Shown: positions 32,891-45,200, counted from the stretch's first letter. The stretch is DNA of 64,000 nucleotides from Pseudomonas sp. ok272 (GCF_900109995.1 NZ_FOCB01000002.1:514749-578748); one strand, 5' to 3'. Numbers and translations: made by a program. The notes: generated by a model not told the origin, from the letters alone.

Positions 32891-34723
32891 ATGTCCGCGC
32901 CCGCCTCAAAACAGTCCCACGACGCCATCATTCAAGACTCCTGGACCCGCTGCCGCGCCTTTGGCCTGCATCACCAGAGCCCGCCGGCCTTCGACCAACT
33001 GCCCGCCGAGGGCATCGCCCACCTGCTGGAGAGCCAGCACTCGCTGGTGCAGACCACTCACCAGGAAGTGCTGCCCTACTACGAGAACATTCTGAGCAAC
33101 TCCAACTGCCTGATCATGCTGGCCGACAACCAGGGCCAGGTGCTGACCTCCTGGGGCACCCAGCGCTTCATCGAGCCGGGCCTGAGCCGTGGCTTCAGCG
33201 CCGGGGCCAGTTGGCGCGAGCAATGCAGCGGCACCAACGCGATTGGCACCGCGCTGATCTGCGAGCAGGCGGTGCACATTGCCCACGATGAACACTTCCT
33301 CAAGGCCAACCGCTTCATGACCGGCTCCGCCGCGCCGATCTTCGACGCCGAGCGCAAGGTGATCGCCGTGCTCGATGTGTCCAGCGACAGCTACCTGCCG
33401 CCCGACCACACCCTGGGCATGGTCAAGATGATGAGCCAGACCGTGGAGAACCGGCTGATTCTCAACCTGTTCAAGGACGATCACTTCCAGTTGGTGTTCA
33501 ACACCGGCCTGGCCAACCTGGACAGCCAGTGGGCCGGCCTGCTGATCATCGATGAGAGTGGCCAGGTGCTGTCGGCCAACCGCCGCGCCGACAACTTGCT
33601 GGGCACGCGCCTGTCACGGGTCAGTATCGAGAGCCTGTTCAAGGTGTCCTTGCGCGAACTGCTCAACCAACCCGATGGCCTGCCCTTCGCCCTGCAAGCC
33701 GCCGGCAGCAATCGTTTTCATTGCCTGCTCAAGCGCCCGCGGCAACAACCGGTGCAGGCCAGGGTCTTCAGCGAGCCGCCAAGCCCGGCGCCGGAAGCCA
33801 TCAGCCTCGCCACCCTGCACTTTGGCGATGCCCGCGTGGAAAAGGCCGTGCGCCAGGCCGAGCGCCTGCTGGAGAAGGACATTCCGCTGCTGATCCACGG
33901 CGAAACCGGCGTCGGCAAGGAAGTCTTCGTCAAGGCCCTGCATCAAGCCAGCTCACGCAGCAAACAAGCACTGATTGCCGTCAACTGCGCGGCGATCCCC
34001 GCCGAACTGGTGGAGTCCGAGCTGTTTGGCTACGAGAAAGGCGCGTTCACCGGCGCCAACCAGAAAGGCAGCATCGGCCTGATCCGCAAGGCGGACAAAG
34101 GCACGCTGTTCCTCGACGAAATCGGCGACATGCCCCTGCCGACCCAAGCCCGGCTGCTGCGGGTGCTGCAGGAGCGATGCGTGCAGCCGGTGGGCAGCGG
34201 CGAACTGTTCGCCGTCGACATCCGCATCATCTCGGCCACCAATCGTTCGCTGCGGGAACAGGTACAACTGGGGCGCTTTCGCGAAGACCTCTACTACCGC
34301 ATCGGCGGCTTGCCGCTGGAACTGCCGCCCCTGCGCGAACGCACGGACAAGCCGGCGCTGTTCAAGCGCCTGTGGCAACAACACCGCGAGCCCACCCAAT
34401 GGGCCGGCTTGAGCCCGGAGGTGCTGGCCCTGTTCGCCCGCCATCCGTGGCCGGGCAACCTGCGCCAGGTCAGCAGCGTGATCCAGGTGGCGCTGGCCAT
34501 GGCCGAGGACCAGCCGATCCAGGCCAAGCATTTACCCGATGATTTTTTTGTCGACCTGGAGATGGACCCGCTGGCAACCGCCGAACCCGTGGCCATGGAC
34601 TTGAATGATGCCGAGGATTTGCACCAACAGTTGCAGGCCGCCGGCGGCAATATCTCCCACCTGGCGCGGCGGCTGGGGGTGAGCCGCAATACCCTGTACA
34701 AGCGACTGCGGCAGGCTGAATGA
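32891..34723 (+). CDS. Sigma-54-dependent activator, AcoR/Fis family
   Basis: 610 residues. N-terminal GAF-like sensor (about 50-195), PAS-like segment (about 205-300), AAA+ domain (about 320-545) with Walker A GETGVGKE, the sigma-54 contact loop GAFTGA, Walker B LFLDEIGDM, and a C-terminal Fis helix-turn-helix (NISHLARRLGVSRNTLYKRL). The start at 32891 has GAGAGGA at proper distance; an in-frame ATG at 32807 lies inside the TGAAC array and is unlikely. Divergent from the ABC operon it most likely activates. Confidence 0.93.
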   Translation: MSAPASKQSHDAIIQDSWTRCRAFGLHHQSPPAFDQLPAEGIAHLLESQHSLVQTTHQEVLPYYENILSNSNCLIMLADNQGQVLTSWGTQRFIEPGLSRGFSAGASWREQCSGTNAIGTALICEQAVHIAHDEHFLKANRFMTGSAAPIFDAERKVIAVLDVSSDSYLPPDHTLGMVKMMSQTVENRLILNLFKDDHFQLVFNTGLANLDSQWAGLLIIDESGQVLSANRRADNLLGTRLSRVSIESLFKVSLRELLNQPDGLPFALQAAGSNRFHCLLKRPRQQPVQARVFSEPPSPAPEAISLATLHFGDARVEKAVRQAERLLEKDIPLLIHGETGVGKEVFVKALHQASSRSKQALIAVNCAAIPAELVESELFGYEKGAFTGANQKGSIGLIRKADKGTLFLDEIGDMPLPTQARLLRVLQERCVQPVGSGELFAVDIRIISATNRSLREQVQLGRFREDLYYRIGGLPLELPPLRERTDKPALFKRLWQQHREPTQWAGLSPEVLALFARHPWPGNLRQVSSVIQVALAMAEDQPIQAKHLPDDFFVDLEMDPLATAEPVAMDLNDAEDLHQQLQAAGGNISHLARRLGVSRNTLYKRLRQAE

Positions 34724-34741
34724 CACAATGACCGAACTGAC

Positions 34742-35236
34742 CCCTTCGCGGGCAAGCCCGCTCCCACAGGGGATTGGGGTTGGGCACCGGATGTGTGTCA
34801 CACCGACGATCCGGGTGGGAGCAACTCTCTTAGCCATGCCGCTCGTCACCGCCATCGCGAGTAGGAATCTGGGTTGAGCCCGTAGGAGCGAGGCTTGCCC
34901 GCGAACCGGCCAGCCCATTCAACATCGATGTCGTCAGACGTACCGCCTTCGCGGCCTCGCTCCTACAAGGAATTGAGCTGCTCCCCGGATGTGTGTTCGC
35001 CGTGGACCAGGGTGGGAGCGGGCCTGCCCGCGAAGAGGCCGGCACAGTCAACATCAATGCCGGCTGACACCCCGCTGTCGCGAGCGGGCTCGCTCCCACA
35101 GGGGATTGGGGTTGGGCAGCGGATGTGTGTCGCACCGACGATCCGGGTGGGAGCAACTGTCTTAGCCATGCCGCTCGTCACCGCCATCGCGAGTAGGAAT
35201 CTGGGTTGAGCCCGTAGGAGCGAGGCTTGCCCGCGA
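34742..35236. repeat. Composite REP block with a 332-bp imperfect tandem repeat
   Basis: The 603-base gap after the activator gene is almost all repeat. Sequence starting CTCCCACAGGGGATTGGGGT at 34761 recurs at 35093, and GGGTTGAGCCCGTAGGAGCG at 34871 recurs at 35203: a constant shift of 332. Five REP palindromes are included. No gene is seen. Confidence 0.88.
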
Positions 35237-35283
35237 AGACGTCAGCCCTGTCCACTCAGAACCACCCGCAACCGCTGAAAACA

Positions 35284-35306
35284 AAAACCCGCACACGGCG
35301 GGTTTT
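35284..35306 (-). terminator. Rho-independent terminator of cysS
   Basis: Minus strand AAAACCCGC, short loop, GCGGGTTTT followed by TGTTTT, 21 bases after the cysS stop. Confidence 0.82.
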
Positions 35307-35326
35307 GTTTGTAGCGAGCGACGCTA

Positions 35327-36709
35327 TCAGTCAGCCAAGCGCCAGGTCGTGCCGCCCTTGCCGTCTTCCAGCACCACGCCCATGGCGGTGAGCTGGTCGC
35401 GGATGCGGTCGGACTCGGCCCAGTCCTTGCCGGCACGCGCTGCCAGGCGCGCCGCAATCAAGGCATCGACTTCAGCGGCATCGACACGCCCTTCGGCGCC
35501 GGCTTGCAGGAAGTCCTCGGCTTCAAGCTGCAACACGCCCAGCACGCTGGCCAGCTCTTTGAGACGTGCCGCCAGACCGGCCGCCGCGTCGAGATCGCTG
35601 TCGCGCAGGCGGTTGATCTCGCGCACCATTTCGAACAGCACGGCGCAGGCTTCAGGGGTGCCGAAGTCGTCGTTCATCACCTGGGTGAAGCGTTCGACAA
35701 AGGCTTCGCCGCCCGCCGGGGCCACGCTCGGCAGGCCTTTCAACGCGTGGTAGAAACGCTCCAGGGCGCCCTTGGCGTCCTTGAGGTTGTCTTCCGAGTA
35801 GTTGATGGCGCTGCGGTAGTGGCTCGACACCAGCAGGTAACGCACGACTTCCGGGTGGTACTTTTCCAGCACGTCGCGGATGGTGAAGAAGTTGTTCAAG
35901 GACTTGGACATCTTCTCGCCATTGATGCGAATCATGCCGCAATGCATCCACGCGTTGGCGTAAGTCTTGCCGGTAGCCGCTTCGCTCTGGGCGATTTCGT
36001 TCTCGTGGTGCGGGAACTCAAGGTCGCTGCCGCCGCCATGAATGTCGAAGGTCTCGCCCAGGCAGCAGGTCGACATCACCGAGCACTCAATATGCCAGCC
36101 CGGACGCCCGGCGCCCCACGGCGACTCCCAGCTCGGCTCGCCTGGCTTGGTGGCCTTCCACAGCACGAAGTCCAGCGGGTCCTGCTTGGCTTCGTCGACT
36201 TCGATCCGCGCACCGATGCGCAGGTCTTCGATCTTCTTGCGCGACAGCTTGCCGTAACCCATGAACTTGGCGACGCGGTAGTACACGTCGCCATTGCCCG
36301 GGGCATAGGCGTAGCCCTTGTCGATCAGGGTCTGGATCATGCTCAGCATGCCCGGGATATGGTCGGTGGCACGCGGTTCCATGTCCGGCTTGAGGATGTT
36401 GAGGCGCGCCTCATCCTCATGCATCGCAGTGATCATGCGCTCGGTCAGCACGTCGAACGGCTCGCCGTTCTCCCGCGCCCGATTGATGATCTTGTCTTCG
36501 ATGTCGGTGATGTTGCGCACGTAGGTCAGGTTATAACCGCTGAAGCGCAACCATCGGGTCACCAGGTCGAAGGCCACCATGCTGCGACCATGGCCAATGT
36601 GGCAATAGTCGTACACGGTCATGCCGCACACGTACATGCGCACATTGTTGCCATCGAGCGGCTTGAACACTTCTTTGCTCTTGGTGAGCGTGTTGTAGAT
36701 CGTTAGCAC
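35327..36709 (-). CDS. cysS: Cysteinyl-tRNA synthetase
   Basis: Class I synthetase, 460 residues. HIGH motif in [11 protein letters not shown] (about 31-41), zinc ligands including Cys28, and KMSKS in [12 protein letters not shown] (about 265-275). It ends with the small DALR-type anticodon domain. It follows glnS by 15 bases on the same strand. Confidence 0.97.
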   Translation of the reverse strand: MLTIYNTLTKSKEVFKPLDGNNVRMYVCGMTVYDYCHIGHGRSMVAFDLVTRWLRFSGYNLTYVRNITDIEDKIINRARENGEPFDVLTERMITAMHEDEARLNILKPDMEPRATDHIPGMLSMIQTLIDKGYAYAPGNGDVYYRVAKFMGYGKLSRKKIEDLRIGARIEVDEAKQDPLDFVLWKATKPGEPSWESPWGAGRPGWHIECSVMSTCCLGETFDIHGGGSDLEFPHHENEIAQSEAATGKTYANAWMHCGMIRINGEKMSKSLNNFFTIRDVLEKYHPEVVRYLLVSSHYRSAINYSEDNLKDAKGALERFYHALKGLPSVAPAGGEAFVERFTQVMNDDFGTPEACAVLFEMVREINRLRDSDLDAAAGLAARLKELASVLGVLQLEAEDFLQAGAEGRVDAAEVDALIAARLAARAGKDWAESDRIRDQLTAMGVVLEDGKGGTTWRLAD

Positions 36710-36724
36710 GTCAGAATCCTTGAA

Positions 36725-38422
<1,698 letters not shown>

Positions 38423-38673
38423 AGGATCCTTGGACGTACAAGTGCGTGGCCTTCATGAAGGCCGGACAAAACAAAGCCGCTATCATAGCCGATGCCGTCA
38501 AGCACCTGACAGAGCAGCCCCTTAAAACAGCTGCCTTTAATCGACCTGATTGTAAAAACAGCCTCGAAATTCGCCGCCGGCACGCTAAACTGCGCAGCTT
38601 GGCCGACGCGGCCAACCCGGATTTTGGGCCCAACGGCCCCGAAACCCACGAATTCCTTAGAAGAGTAGCGAAC

Positions 38674-39177
38674 ATGACTCAAGTCAAATTGACCACCAAC
38701 CATGGCGACATCGTCCTGGAACTGAACGCCGAGAAAGCCCCGATCACCGTGGCCAACTTCATCGAGTACGTTAAGGCCGGCCATTACGAAAACACCGTAT
38801 TCCACCGCGTCATCGGCAACTTCATGATCCAGGGCGGCGGTTTCGAGCCGGGCATGAAAGAAAAGAAAGACAAGCGCCCAAGCATCCAGAACGAAGCGGA
38901 CAACGGTCTTTCCAACGACAAGTACACCGTGGCCATGGCCCGCACCATGGAGCCGCATTCGGCCTCCGCGCAGTTCTTCATCAACGTGGCTGACAACAGC
39001 TTCCTGAACCACAGCGGCAAGAACGTCCAGGGCTGGGGCTACGCGGTATTCGCCAAAGTCATCGCCGGCACCGACGTGGTCGACAAGATCAAAGGCGTGA
39101 GCACCACGTCCAAGGCCGGCCACCAGGACGTGCCAGCAGACGACGTGATCATCGAGAAAGCCGAGATCATTGAGTGA
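38674..39177 (+). CDS. ppiB: Peptidyl-prolyl cis-trans isomerase (cyclophilin)
   Basis: 167 residues, no signal peptide, so cytoplasmic. Cyclophilin core with [15 protein letters not shown] and [13 protein letters not shown]. The start at 38674 ([13 protein letters not shown]) is the family N-terminus; the open frame upstream to 38446 is leader. Overlaps lpxH by four bases. Confidence 0.96.
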   Translation: MTQVKLTTNHGDIVLELNAEKAPITVANFIEYVKAGHYENTVFHRVIGNFMIQGGGFEPGMKEKKDKRPSIQNEADNGLSNDKYTVAMARTMEPHSASAQFFINVADNSFLNHSGKNVQGWGYAVFAKVIAGTDVVDKIKGVSTTSKAGHQDVPADDVIIEKAEIIE

Positions 39178-39926
39178 TACTGCTGATTTCAGACTTACAT
39201 CTGGAAGAGGAGCGCCCGGACATCACCCGGGCGTTTCTGGATCTGCTCGCCACGCGCGCCCGCTCGGCGAGTGCGTTGTACATCCTGGGCGACTTTTTCG
39301 AGGTGTGGATTGGCGATGACGCCATGACTCCCTTCCAGCGCTCCATCTGCCAAGCCCTGCGCGAACTCAGCGACAGCGGCACGGCCATTTTCCTGATGCA
39401 CGGCAATCGCGACTTCCTGTTGGGCAAGGCGTTCTGCAAGGCGGCGGGCTGCACCCTGCTCAAGGACCCGAGTGTCGTCGAGTTCTACGGCGAACCGGTG
39501 TTATTGATGCACGGCGACAGCCTGTGCACCCGTGACGTTGGCTACATGAAGCTGCGTCGCTACCTGCGCAACCCCGTCACCCTGTTCATCCTGCGTCACC
39601 TGCCCTTGGGCACGCGGCGCACGCTGGCGCGCAAGCTGCGTAATGAAAGTCGTACGCAGACCCGCATGAAGGCCAACGACATTGTCGACGTGACCCCCGT
39701 GGATGTCCCGCGGATCATGCAGCACTACGGGGTCAAGACCCTGGTCCATGGCCACACCCACCGCCCCGCCATCCACAAGCTGCAGATCGGCGACCAGGCC
39801 GCCCGGCGCATCGTGCTGGGGGATTGGGACAAGCAAGGCTGGGCGCTGCAGGTGGACGAGCAAGGATTTGCGCTGGCGCCGTTCGCCTTCGTGCCGCCAC
39901 CGCAATTGGCGTTGTCTGCCCCTTAA
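39174..39926 (+). CDS. lpxH: UDP-2,3-diacylglucosamine diphosphatase
   Basis: Lipid A step giving lipid X, a Mn-dependent calcineurin-like phosphoesterase. 250 residues. Metal motifs: [45 protein letters not shown]. It starts at a GTG that overlaps the ppiB stop, giving translational coupling. Confidence 0.96.
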   Translation: MILLISDLHLEEERPDITRAFLDLLATRARSASALYILGDFFEVWIGDDAMTPFQRSICQALRELSDSGTAIFLMHGNRDFLLGKAFCKAAGCTLLKDPSVVEFYGEPVLLMHGDSLCTRDVGYMKLRRYLRNPVTLFILRHLPLGTRRTLARKLRNESRTQTRMKANDIVDVTPVDVPRIMQHYGVKTLVHGHTHRPAIHKLQIGDQAARRIVLGDWDKQGWALQVDEQGFALAPFAFVPPPQLALSAP

Positions 39927-39948
39927 CAGCCAAACACCCACCCCCTTG

Positions 39949-40212
39949 TGGTAGCAACTGTCTTAGCCATGAATCTGGGTTGAGCCCGTAGGAGCGAGGC
40001 TTGCCCGCGAACCGGCCAGCCCATTCAACATCGATGTCGCCAGACTTACCGCCTTCGCGGGCAAGCCTCGCTCCTACAAGGAATTGAGCTGCCCCCGGAT
40101 GTGTGTTCGCCGTGGACCAGGGTGGGAGCGGGCTTGCCCGCGAAGGCGTCATATCAGTCGACATTTCAGTCAACCGACAGACCCTTTTTCGCGAGCAGGC
40201 TCGCTCCCACAG
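39949..40212. repeat. Composite REP element after lpxH
   Basis: Same family as 10612-10914: TAGCAACTGTCTTAGCCATG, GGGTTGAGCCCGTAGGAGCG, inverted REP, GTGTGTTCGCCGTGGACCAG, REP. This copy lacks the internal CGCTCGTCACCGCCATCGCG segment. A further REP lies at 40189-40212. No gene in the 308-base gap. Confidence 0.85.
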
Positions 40213-40234
40213 TGGGCATCACCGGCTTTCTCGA

Positions 40235-41767
40235 TCAATGCCCGGCAGACGCCGCCGGCCCTGCCTTCGCGGTGAACGGTGGCTTGGCCAGCCAGACGAT
40301 CAAGATCAAGCCCATGAACATCCAGCCCATCAGGGTGAAGTAGTCCACCGTGGACATGATGTACGCCTGACTGATCACTGTCTGGTCCAGTTGCGTATAG
40401 GCCTTCACCCCGGCCCCGCCCAACTGGTTCAGCGCCTCGCGGGTCGCCGGGTCGAACGGGGTCAGGCTTTCATTCAAGTACGCGTGATGCTGGTCGGCGC
40501 GGCGGATCCAGATCCAGGTGGTCAGCGACGCGGCGAAGCTGCCACCCAATGTGCGCAGGAACGTGGCCAGGCCCGAACCGTCGGCGATCTGGTGCGGCGG
40601 CAGGTCCGACAGCAGGATCGTCAGGGTCGGCATGAAGAACAGCGCCACACCGATACCCATGAACAGTTGCACCAGGGCGATGCGCTGGAAGTCCACCTCA
40701 TTGGTGAACCCGGCGCGCATGAAGCAACTCATGCCGATGGCCAGGAACGCCAGCCCCGCCAGCACCCGCATGTCGAACCGCGGCGCGTATTTGCCGACAA
40801 ACGGCGACAGCAACACCGGCAGGATCCCCAGCGGCGCCACGGCAAAGCCGGCCCAGGTCGCGGTGTAGCCCAGGCGCGTCTGCAGCCATTGCGGCAGGAT
40901 CAGGTTGATCCCAAAGAAGCCGGCGTAGCCCAGCACCAACACGATGGTGCCGTAGCGAAAGTTACGGTGGGCGAACAGGCGCAAGTTGACCACCGGGTGC
41001 TCATCGGTCATTTCCCAGATGATGAAGAACGCCAAGGCAACCACCGAGATAACGGAGCCGATAATGATGAAGTTGGATTCGAACCAGTCGGCATCGTTAC
41101 CCTTGTCGAGGACAATCTGCAAGGCGCCGACGCCGATGATCAAGGCAATCAGGCCGATGTAGTCCATCGGCTGGCGAAGGGTGACCACCGGGCGCTTTTT
41201 CAGCTGCTGGGTCACGACCCACGCCGCGAACAAGCCAATCGGCACGTTGATGAAAAAAATCCACGGCCAGCTGTAACTGTCGGTGATCCAGCCGCCGAGA
41301 ATCGGCCCGGCAATCGGCGCGACCACCGTGACCATCGCCAGCAACGCCAGGGCCATGCCTCGCCTGGCCGGGGGATAGACCGCAATCAGCAAGGTCTGGG
41401 TCATCGGGTACAACGGCCCCGCCACCAGTCCCTGCAGGACGCGGAAGCCCACCAGCTCGGGCATCGACCTGGCAATTCCGCACAGGAACGAGGCCACCAC
41501 GAACAACAACGTGGCCCAGACAAACAGCTTCACCTCGCCGAAGCGTCGGCTCAGCCAGCCGGTCAGCGGCAAAGCAATCGCGTTGCTCACCGCAAATGAG
41601 GTAATGACCCAAGTGCCCTGCTCGGAACTGACCCCCAGGTTGCCGGAAATGGTCGGCAAGGCCACGTTGGCGATGGTGGTGTCGAGCACCTGCATGAAGG
41701 TCGCCAGCGACAGGCCAATGGTGCTGAGCAGCAGGCTGGGCGGCGTAAAAGACGCGTTTTGGCTCAT
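40235..41767 (-). CDS. DHA2-family drug efflux MFS permease (EmrB type)
   Basis: 510 residues, 14 predicted membrane segments, proton-coupled drug export. DHA2 motifs: LDTTIANVALPTISGNLG in the first helix and loop, WVITSFAVSNAIALPLTGWL, and motif C GPILGGWI. Last gene of the marR-OMF-EmrA-EmrB operon, so it works as the inner-membrane part of a tripartite pump. Confidence 0.94.
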   Translation of the reverse strand: MSQNASFTPPSLLLSTIGLSLATFMQVLDTTIANVALPTISGNLGVSSEQGTWVITSFAVSNAIALPLTGWLSRRFGEVKLFVWATLLFVVASFLCGIARSMPELVGFRVLQGLVAGPLYPMTQTLLIAVYPPARRGMALALLAMVTVVAPIAGPILGGWITDSYSWPWIFFINVPIGLFAAWVVTQQLKKRPVVTLRQPMDYIGLIALIIGVGALQIVLDKGNDADWFESNFIIIGSVISVVALAFFIIWEMTDEHPVVNLRLFAHRNFRYGTIVLVLGYAGFFGINLILPQWLQTRLGYTATWAGFAVAPLGILPVLLSPFVGKYAPRFDMRVLAGLAFLAIGMSCFMRAGFTNEVDFQRIALVQLFMGIGVALFFMPTLTILLSDLPPHQIADGSGLATFLRTLGGSFAASLTTWIWIRRADQHHAYLNESLTPFDPATREALNQLGGAGVKAYTQLDQTVISQAYIMSTVDYFTLMGWMFMGLILIVWLAKPPFTAKAGPAASAGH

Positions 41768-41832
41768 CGCGAATCCTTTGGAGCTTGGCGGATGCCGCGC
41801 CGATCAGGCGGCGCGGCGAACGGATTGGCGAA

Positions 41833-43035
41833 TCAGCGCTGTGCGGTTTTGCTCAGGGCCGAACTGTTGTCGTGGATCAGGCGGACAATCATCGCGTCGG
41901 CATCGACCAACTGTTGATCGTAAATGTTGGTGCTGAACGAGGCCTTTTGCGGCGGCTGCTGCGCCAGCACCGGGCCACTCTGGTCGCGCAGGTCGACGTT
42001 GACCACGGTCGACAGGCCTACGCGCAAAGGGTGTTCGGCCAGCTCCGCGGGGTTGATGTGAATGCGCACCGGCACCCGCTGCACGATCTTGATCCAGTTG
42101 CCCGTGGCGTTCTGCGCGGGCAGCAAGGCAAATGCGCTGCCGGTACCGGCACCCAGGCTGTCGATGGTGCCGCTGTACTTCACGCCGCTGCCGTAGAGAT
42201 CGGCCTCGATGTCCACCGGCTGGCCGATGCGCATCTCACGCAGTTGGGTTTCCTTGAAGTTGGCGTCGATCCACAACTGATCCAGGGGGATGACCGCCAT
42301 CAAGGCGGTGCCCGGCTGGACCCGCTGCCCCAGTTGCACGGTGCGCTTGGCGACATAGCCCGTGACCGGCGCGATCAGGGTGCTGCGGGCCTTGTTCAGG
42401 TACGCCTGGCGCAACTGGGCGGCGGCGGCCTGCACGTCCGGGTGGGACGACACCACGGTGTCGTCCACCAGCGCGCTGCTGGTCTTGAATTGCTGTTCGG
42501 CGTTGGCCAGGGCGTTTTGCGCCGAGGTCAGGTCATCCCGGGCATGGGACAACTCTTCCTGGGAAATCGCCCCGCCCGCCGCCAGGTTCTTGCGGCGATT
42601 GACGTTGTCCTGGGCCTTTTGCACCGCGACTTTCTGCGCGTTGACCTGGGCTTTCATGCCATCGACATTGCTGTACAAGCCGCGGACCTGGCGCACGGTG
42701 CGCGCCAGGTTGGCCTGGGCACTTTGCAGGCCGACCTCGGCGTCGCTGGGATCGAAGTTGATCAGCACCTGGCCTTCATGGACCAGGTCGCCATCATCGG
42801 CACCGATGCTAATCACAGTGCCGGTCACCAACGGTGTGATCGCCACCACGTTGCCGTTGACGTAGGCGTCGTCGGTGCTTTCGCTCCAACGGCCATACAG
42901 CGTGTGCCAGCCCCAGACGGCAACGCCACCCAGGATCACCAGCAGCGCCAGCACCAGCAGCATGAATTTACGCTTGCCGGGTTTGGCCGTTTCCCGGGGG
43001 GTTTCGGGGGTCGGTGTAGTGTGGACAGTAGCCAT
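41833..43035 (-). CDS. HlyD/EmrA-family membrane fusion protein
   Basis: 400 residues: short cytoplasmic tail, one membrane anchor about 27-46 (FMLLVLALLVILGGVAVWGW), lipoyl halves with DDAYVNGNVVAITPLVTG and the paired later segment, a helical hairpin about 95-205, beta-barrel end. Periplasmic adaptor joining the EmrB-type permease and the outer-membrane factor of the operon. Confidence 0.94.
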   Translation of the reverse strand: MATVHTTPTPETPRETAKPGKRKFMLLVLALLVILGGVAVWGWHTLYGRWSESTDDAYVNGNVVAITPLVTGTVISIGADDGDLVHEGQVLINFDPSDAEVGLQSAQANLARTVRQVRGLYSNVDGMKAQVNAQKVAVQKAQDNVNRRKNLAAGGAISQEELSHARDDLTSAQNALANAEQQFKTSSALVDDTVVSSHPDVQAAAAQLRQAYLNKARSTLIAPVTGYVAKRTVQLGQRVQPGTALMAVIPLDQLWIDANFKETQLREMRIGQPVDIEADLYGSGVKYSGTIDSLGAGTGSAFALLPAQNATGNWIKIVQRVPVRIHINPAELAEHPLRVGLSTVVNVDLRDQSGPVLAQQPPQKASFSTNIYDQQLVDADAMIVRLIHDNSSALSKTAQR

Positions 43036-43050
43036 GACGAATACCTTGAA

Positions 43051-44526
43051 TTAATGATTCAGCGTGGCAGGCGCTGGGGATGATTGGGCCGTGGCGATGG
43101 CGTCGGCGTGGAACCCGCCGCCCAATGCCTGCATCAGTTGAATCGACAGGTCGATCTGCTCGCCATTCAAGTTGGCCAACTGCCGTTGGGCGGCCAGCAA
43201 CTGTTGCTCGATGCTGAGCACGTCCAGGTAGTTGCCGATGCCGGAGCCGTAGCGCTGGACCACCGTGTTGTAGGAGTCCTGGGCGATATCGGTCGCGCGT
43301 TGCTGGGCGCCAATCTGCCGCTCGATGTCACGCAACTGGGAGATGCTGTCACTGACATCCCCCAGCGCCTTGACCAGGCTTTTGTTGTATTGCGCCACTG
43401 CCAGGTCGTAGTCGGCGTCCTTGGCATCGAGGCTGGCGCGCAAGCGGCCACCGTCGAAGATCGGCAGGGAGAGGGTCGGCGCGATGTTCATGAAGAGGCT
43501 GGTCTTGCCGAACACCGCATTGCCCAGCAACGACTCGGCACCGGCGGCGGCACTCAGGTTCAGGTTGGGGTAGAAGGTGGTCTTGCCGGCGTCGATGCTT
43601 TTGCTCGCCGCCTCGACCCGCCAGCGCGCGGCCACCAGGTCAGGGCGCCGCCCCAGCAACTCGGCCGGCAGTACCGATGGCAACGCCACGGCGCTGGCCT
43701 GGAGCACGGTGGGACGAGCGATGTCATTGGCCCGGTCCGGACCTTTACCGAGCAACACCGCCAGGGCGATTTTCGCGCTCTGCAGCTTTTTATCGGCATC
43801 GATCAGGCTGGCTTGGGCGCTGGCCTCCAGGCTTTCGTTCTGCTGGTATTGATACTGGCTGTCGATGCCGGCGCTCAGGCGACGCTGGCTCAGGGCGCGC
43901 AATTGCTGGGTCCGCTTGAGGTCCTCGTTGGCCAGGTCGCGAATGATGTGGGCCTGCCCCAGGTTGCTGTAGGCGCGGGCGACATCGGCCGCGAGGGTCA
44001 ATTGCGCGGCCTGGCGGTCGACTTCGGCGGCCCGGGCCTGGCCCAGCGCGGCCTCCCAGGTATCACGCTGGCCGCCCCACAGGTCGAAGGTGTAATTGAA
44101 GGTGGCGCCCAGGTGGCGCATGGTGTCGTAGCGGTCGCCCTGCAAGGTCGGGTCCTGATACTGGGCCAGTCGTTCACGACGGATACCGGCACTGGCATCG
44201 AGGGTCGGCATCCGCGCGGCATCGGCAGCACCCGCCGCCGCTGCGGCTTGGTGGGCACGGGCACTGGCGATCTGCATGTCTGGGCTGTCGCGCAGGGCCT
44301 CGCGGATCAGGCCGTCGAGTTGCGGGTCGCCAAGGCTTTGCCACCAGTCACTGCTCGGCCAGGCCGCGGGCGACAAGGTAACGCCGCCCAGCGATTGCCC
44401 CGCCTGGAGGGACGTGGCGTCCAGCCTCACGCCCTGGGTATCCAGGCCGCTGTAATTGGCGCAACCGGCCAGGCTCATGGCCAGCAGCACCAGACCCAGG
44501 CGGACACGCAAGGTTTTACTGCTCAT
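43051..44526 (-). CDS. Outer-membrane efflux lipoprotein (NodT/OprM family)
   Basis: 491 residues. Lipoprotein signal with lipobox LAGC (Cys22), then two tandem TolC-type repeats with long helices. WWQSLGDPQLDGLI and GRRPDLVAARWRVEAA are typical of the NodT branch. Its start overlaps the marR stop by four bases; the HlyD gene follows 15 bases later. Confidence 0.94.
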   Translation of the reverse strand: MSSKTLRVRLGLVLLAMSLAGCANYSGLDTQGVRLDATSLQAGQSLGGVTLSPAAWPSSDWWQSLGDPQLDGLIREALRDSPDMQIASARAHQAAAAAGAADAARMPTLDASAGIRRERLAQYQDPTLQGDRYDTMRHLGATFNYTFDLWGGQRDTWEAALGQARAAEVDRQAAQLTLAADVARAYSNLGQAHIIRDLANEDLKRTQQLRALSQRRLSAGIDSQYQYQQNESLEASAQASLIDADKKLQSAKIALAVLLGKGPDRANDIARPTVLQASAVALPSVLPAELLGRRPDLVAARWRVEAASKSIDAGKTTFYPNLNLSAAAGAESLLGNAVFGKTSLFMNIAPTLSLPIFDGGRLRASLDAKDADYDLAVAQYNKSLVKALGDVSDSISQLRDIERQIGAQQRATDIAQDSYNTVVQRYGSGIGNYLDVLSIEQQLLAAQRQLANLNGEQIDLSIQLMQALGGGFHADAIATAQSSPAPATLNH

Positions 44527-44996
44527 TGGTCACCTACCCGCAACACGGTGATCGGATCACCGGCGGCCAGCAAAATCTTCTTCAGGATGTGTTCCAGGGT
44601 TTGCAGCTCTTGGGCGTCGAGCGCGCCGGCCAGTTGGTTCATCGCGTTGACACCAATCTCCGGCAGTTGGTCGGCGAGCACCTGGCCCTCAGGGGTCAGC
44701 ACCAGCCGCACCAGGCGCCGATCCTCATCACAACGTTTGCGCGCCAGCAGGTCTTTGTGTTCGAGGCGGTCCAGCATGCGCGTCATCGAGCCGCTGTCCA
44801 GGGACAGGTGGCGGCACAACTCCGCCGGGGTATCGACGCCGTACTGGGCCAGGATGATCAGCACCTTGAACTGCGCGGCGGTAATGCCGTGGGGCTCCAT
44901 GTGCGTGTCGATGATCCGGTCCTTGAGCAAGGCCGCGCGACCCAGCAACAGGCCGAGATGACAGTTTCGAAAGTTGTCCGGGGAGAAATGCTTCAT
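44523..44996 (-). CDS. MarR-family repressor of the efflux operon
   Basis: 157 residues, winged HTH: ITAAQFKVLIILAQYG, TPAELCRHLSLDSGSMTRML (recognition region), wing LARKRCDEDRRLVRLVLTPEG. First gene of the pump operon. Two identical 12-bp palindromes stand directly upstream, so autoregulation is very likely. Confidence 0.93.
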   Translation of the reverse strand: MKHFSPDNFRNCHLGLLLGRAALLKDRIIDTHMEPHGITAAQFKVLIILAQYGVDTPAELCRHLSLDSGSMTRMLDRLEHKDLLARKRCDEDRRLVRLVLTPEGQVLADQLPEIGVNAMNQLAGALDAQELQTLEHILKKILLAAGDPITVLRVGDQ

Positions 44997-45010
44997 CGGG
45001 TCACCATTGA

Positions 45011-45055
45011 CTGCCTAGGCAGAGACTATGTGACAAGATGTTACTGCCTAGGCAG
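45011..45055. promoter_or_regulatory. Two MarR-type operators upstream of the efflux operon
   Basis: The perfect palindrome CTGCCTAGGCAG occurs at 45011-45022 and 45044-45055, three helical turns apart (33 bases start to start), 15 bases before the marR ATG. The bases between would hold the promoter. Confidence 0.85.
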
Positions 45056-45102
45056 CTAATGTCAAATGAATAGTTAGCAAGCTTTGTAATTTATCGGGAT
45101 GC

Positions 45103-45168
45103 CTTCGCGAGCAGGCTCGCTCCCACAGGGCTCTCGTTGAACCTGTGGGAGCGAGCCTGCTCGCGATT
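45103..45168. repeat. Paired inverted REP (BIME)
   Basis: Head-to-head REP units CTTCGCGAGCAGGCTCGCTC / GAGCGAGCCTGCTCGCGAT between the marR promoter and the tamB 3' end. Confidence 0.85.
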
Positions 45169-45200
45169 AGGGCTGACGCGGCATCAAAGAGCTACACGCC

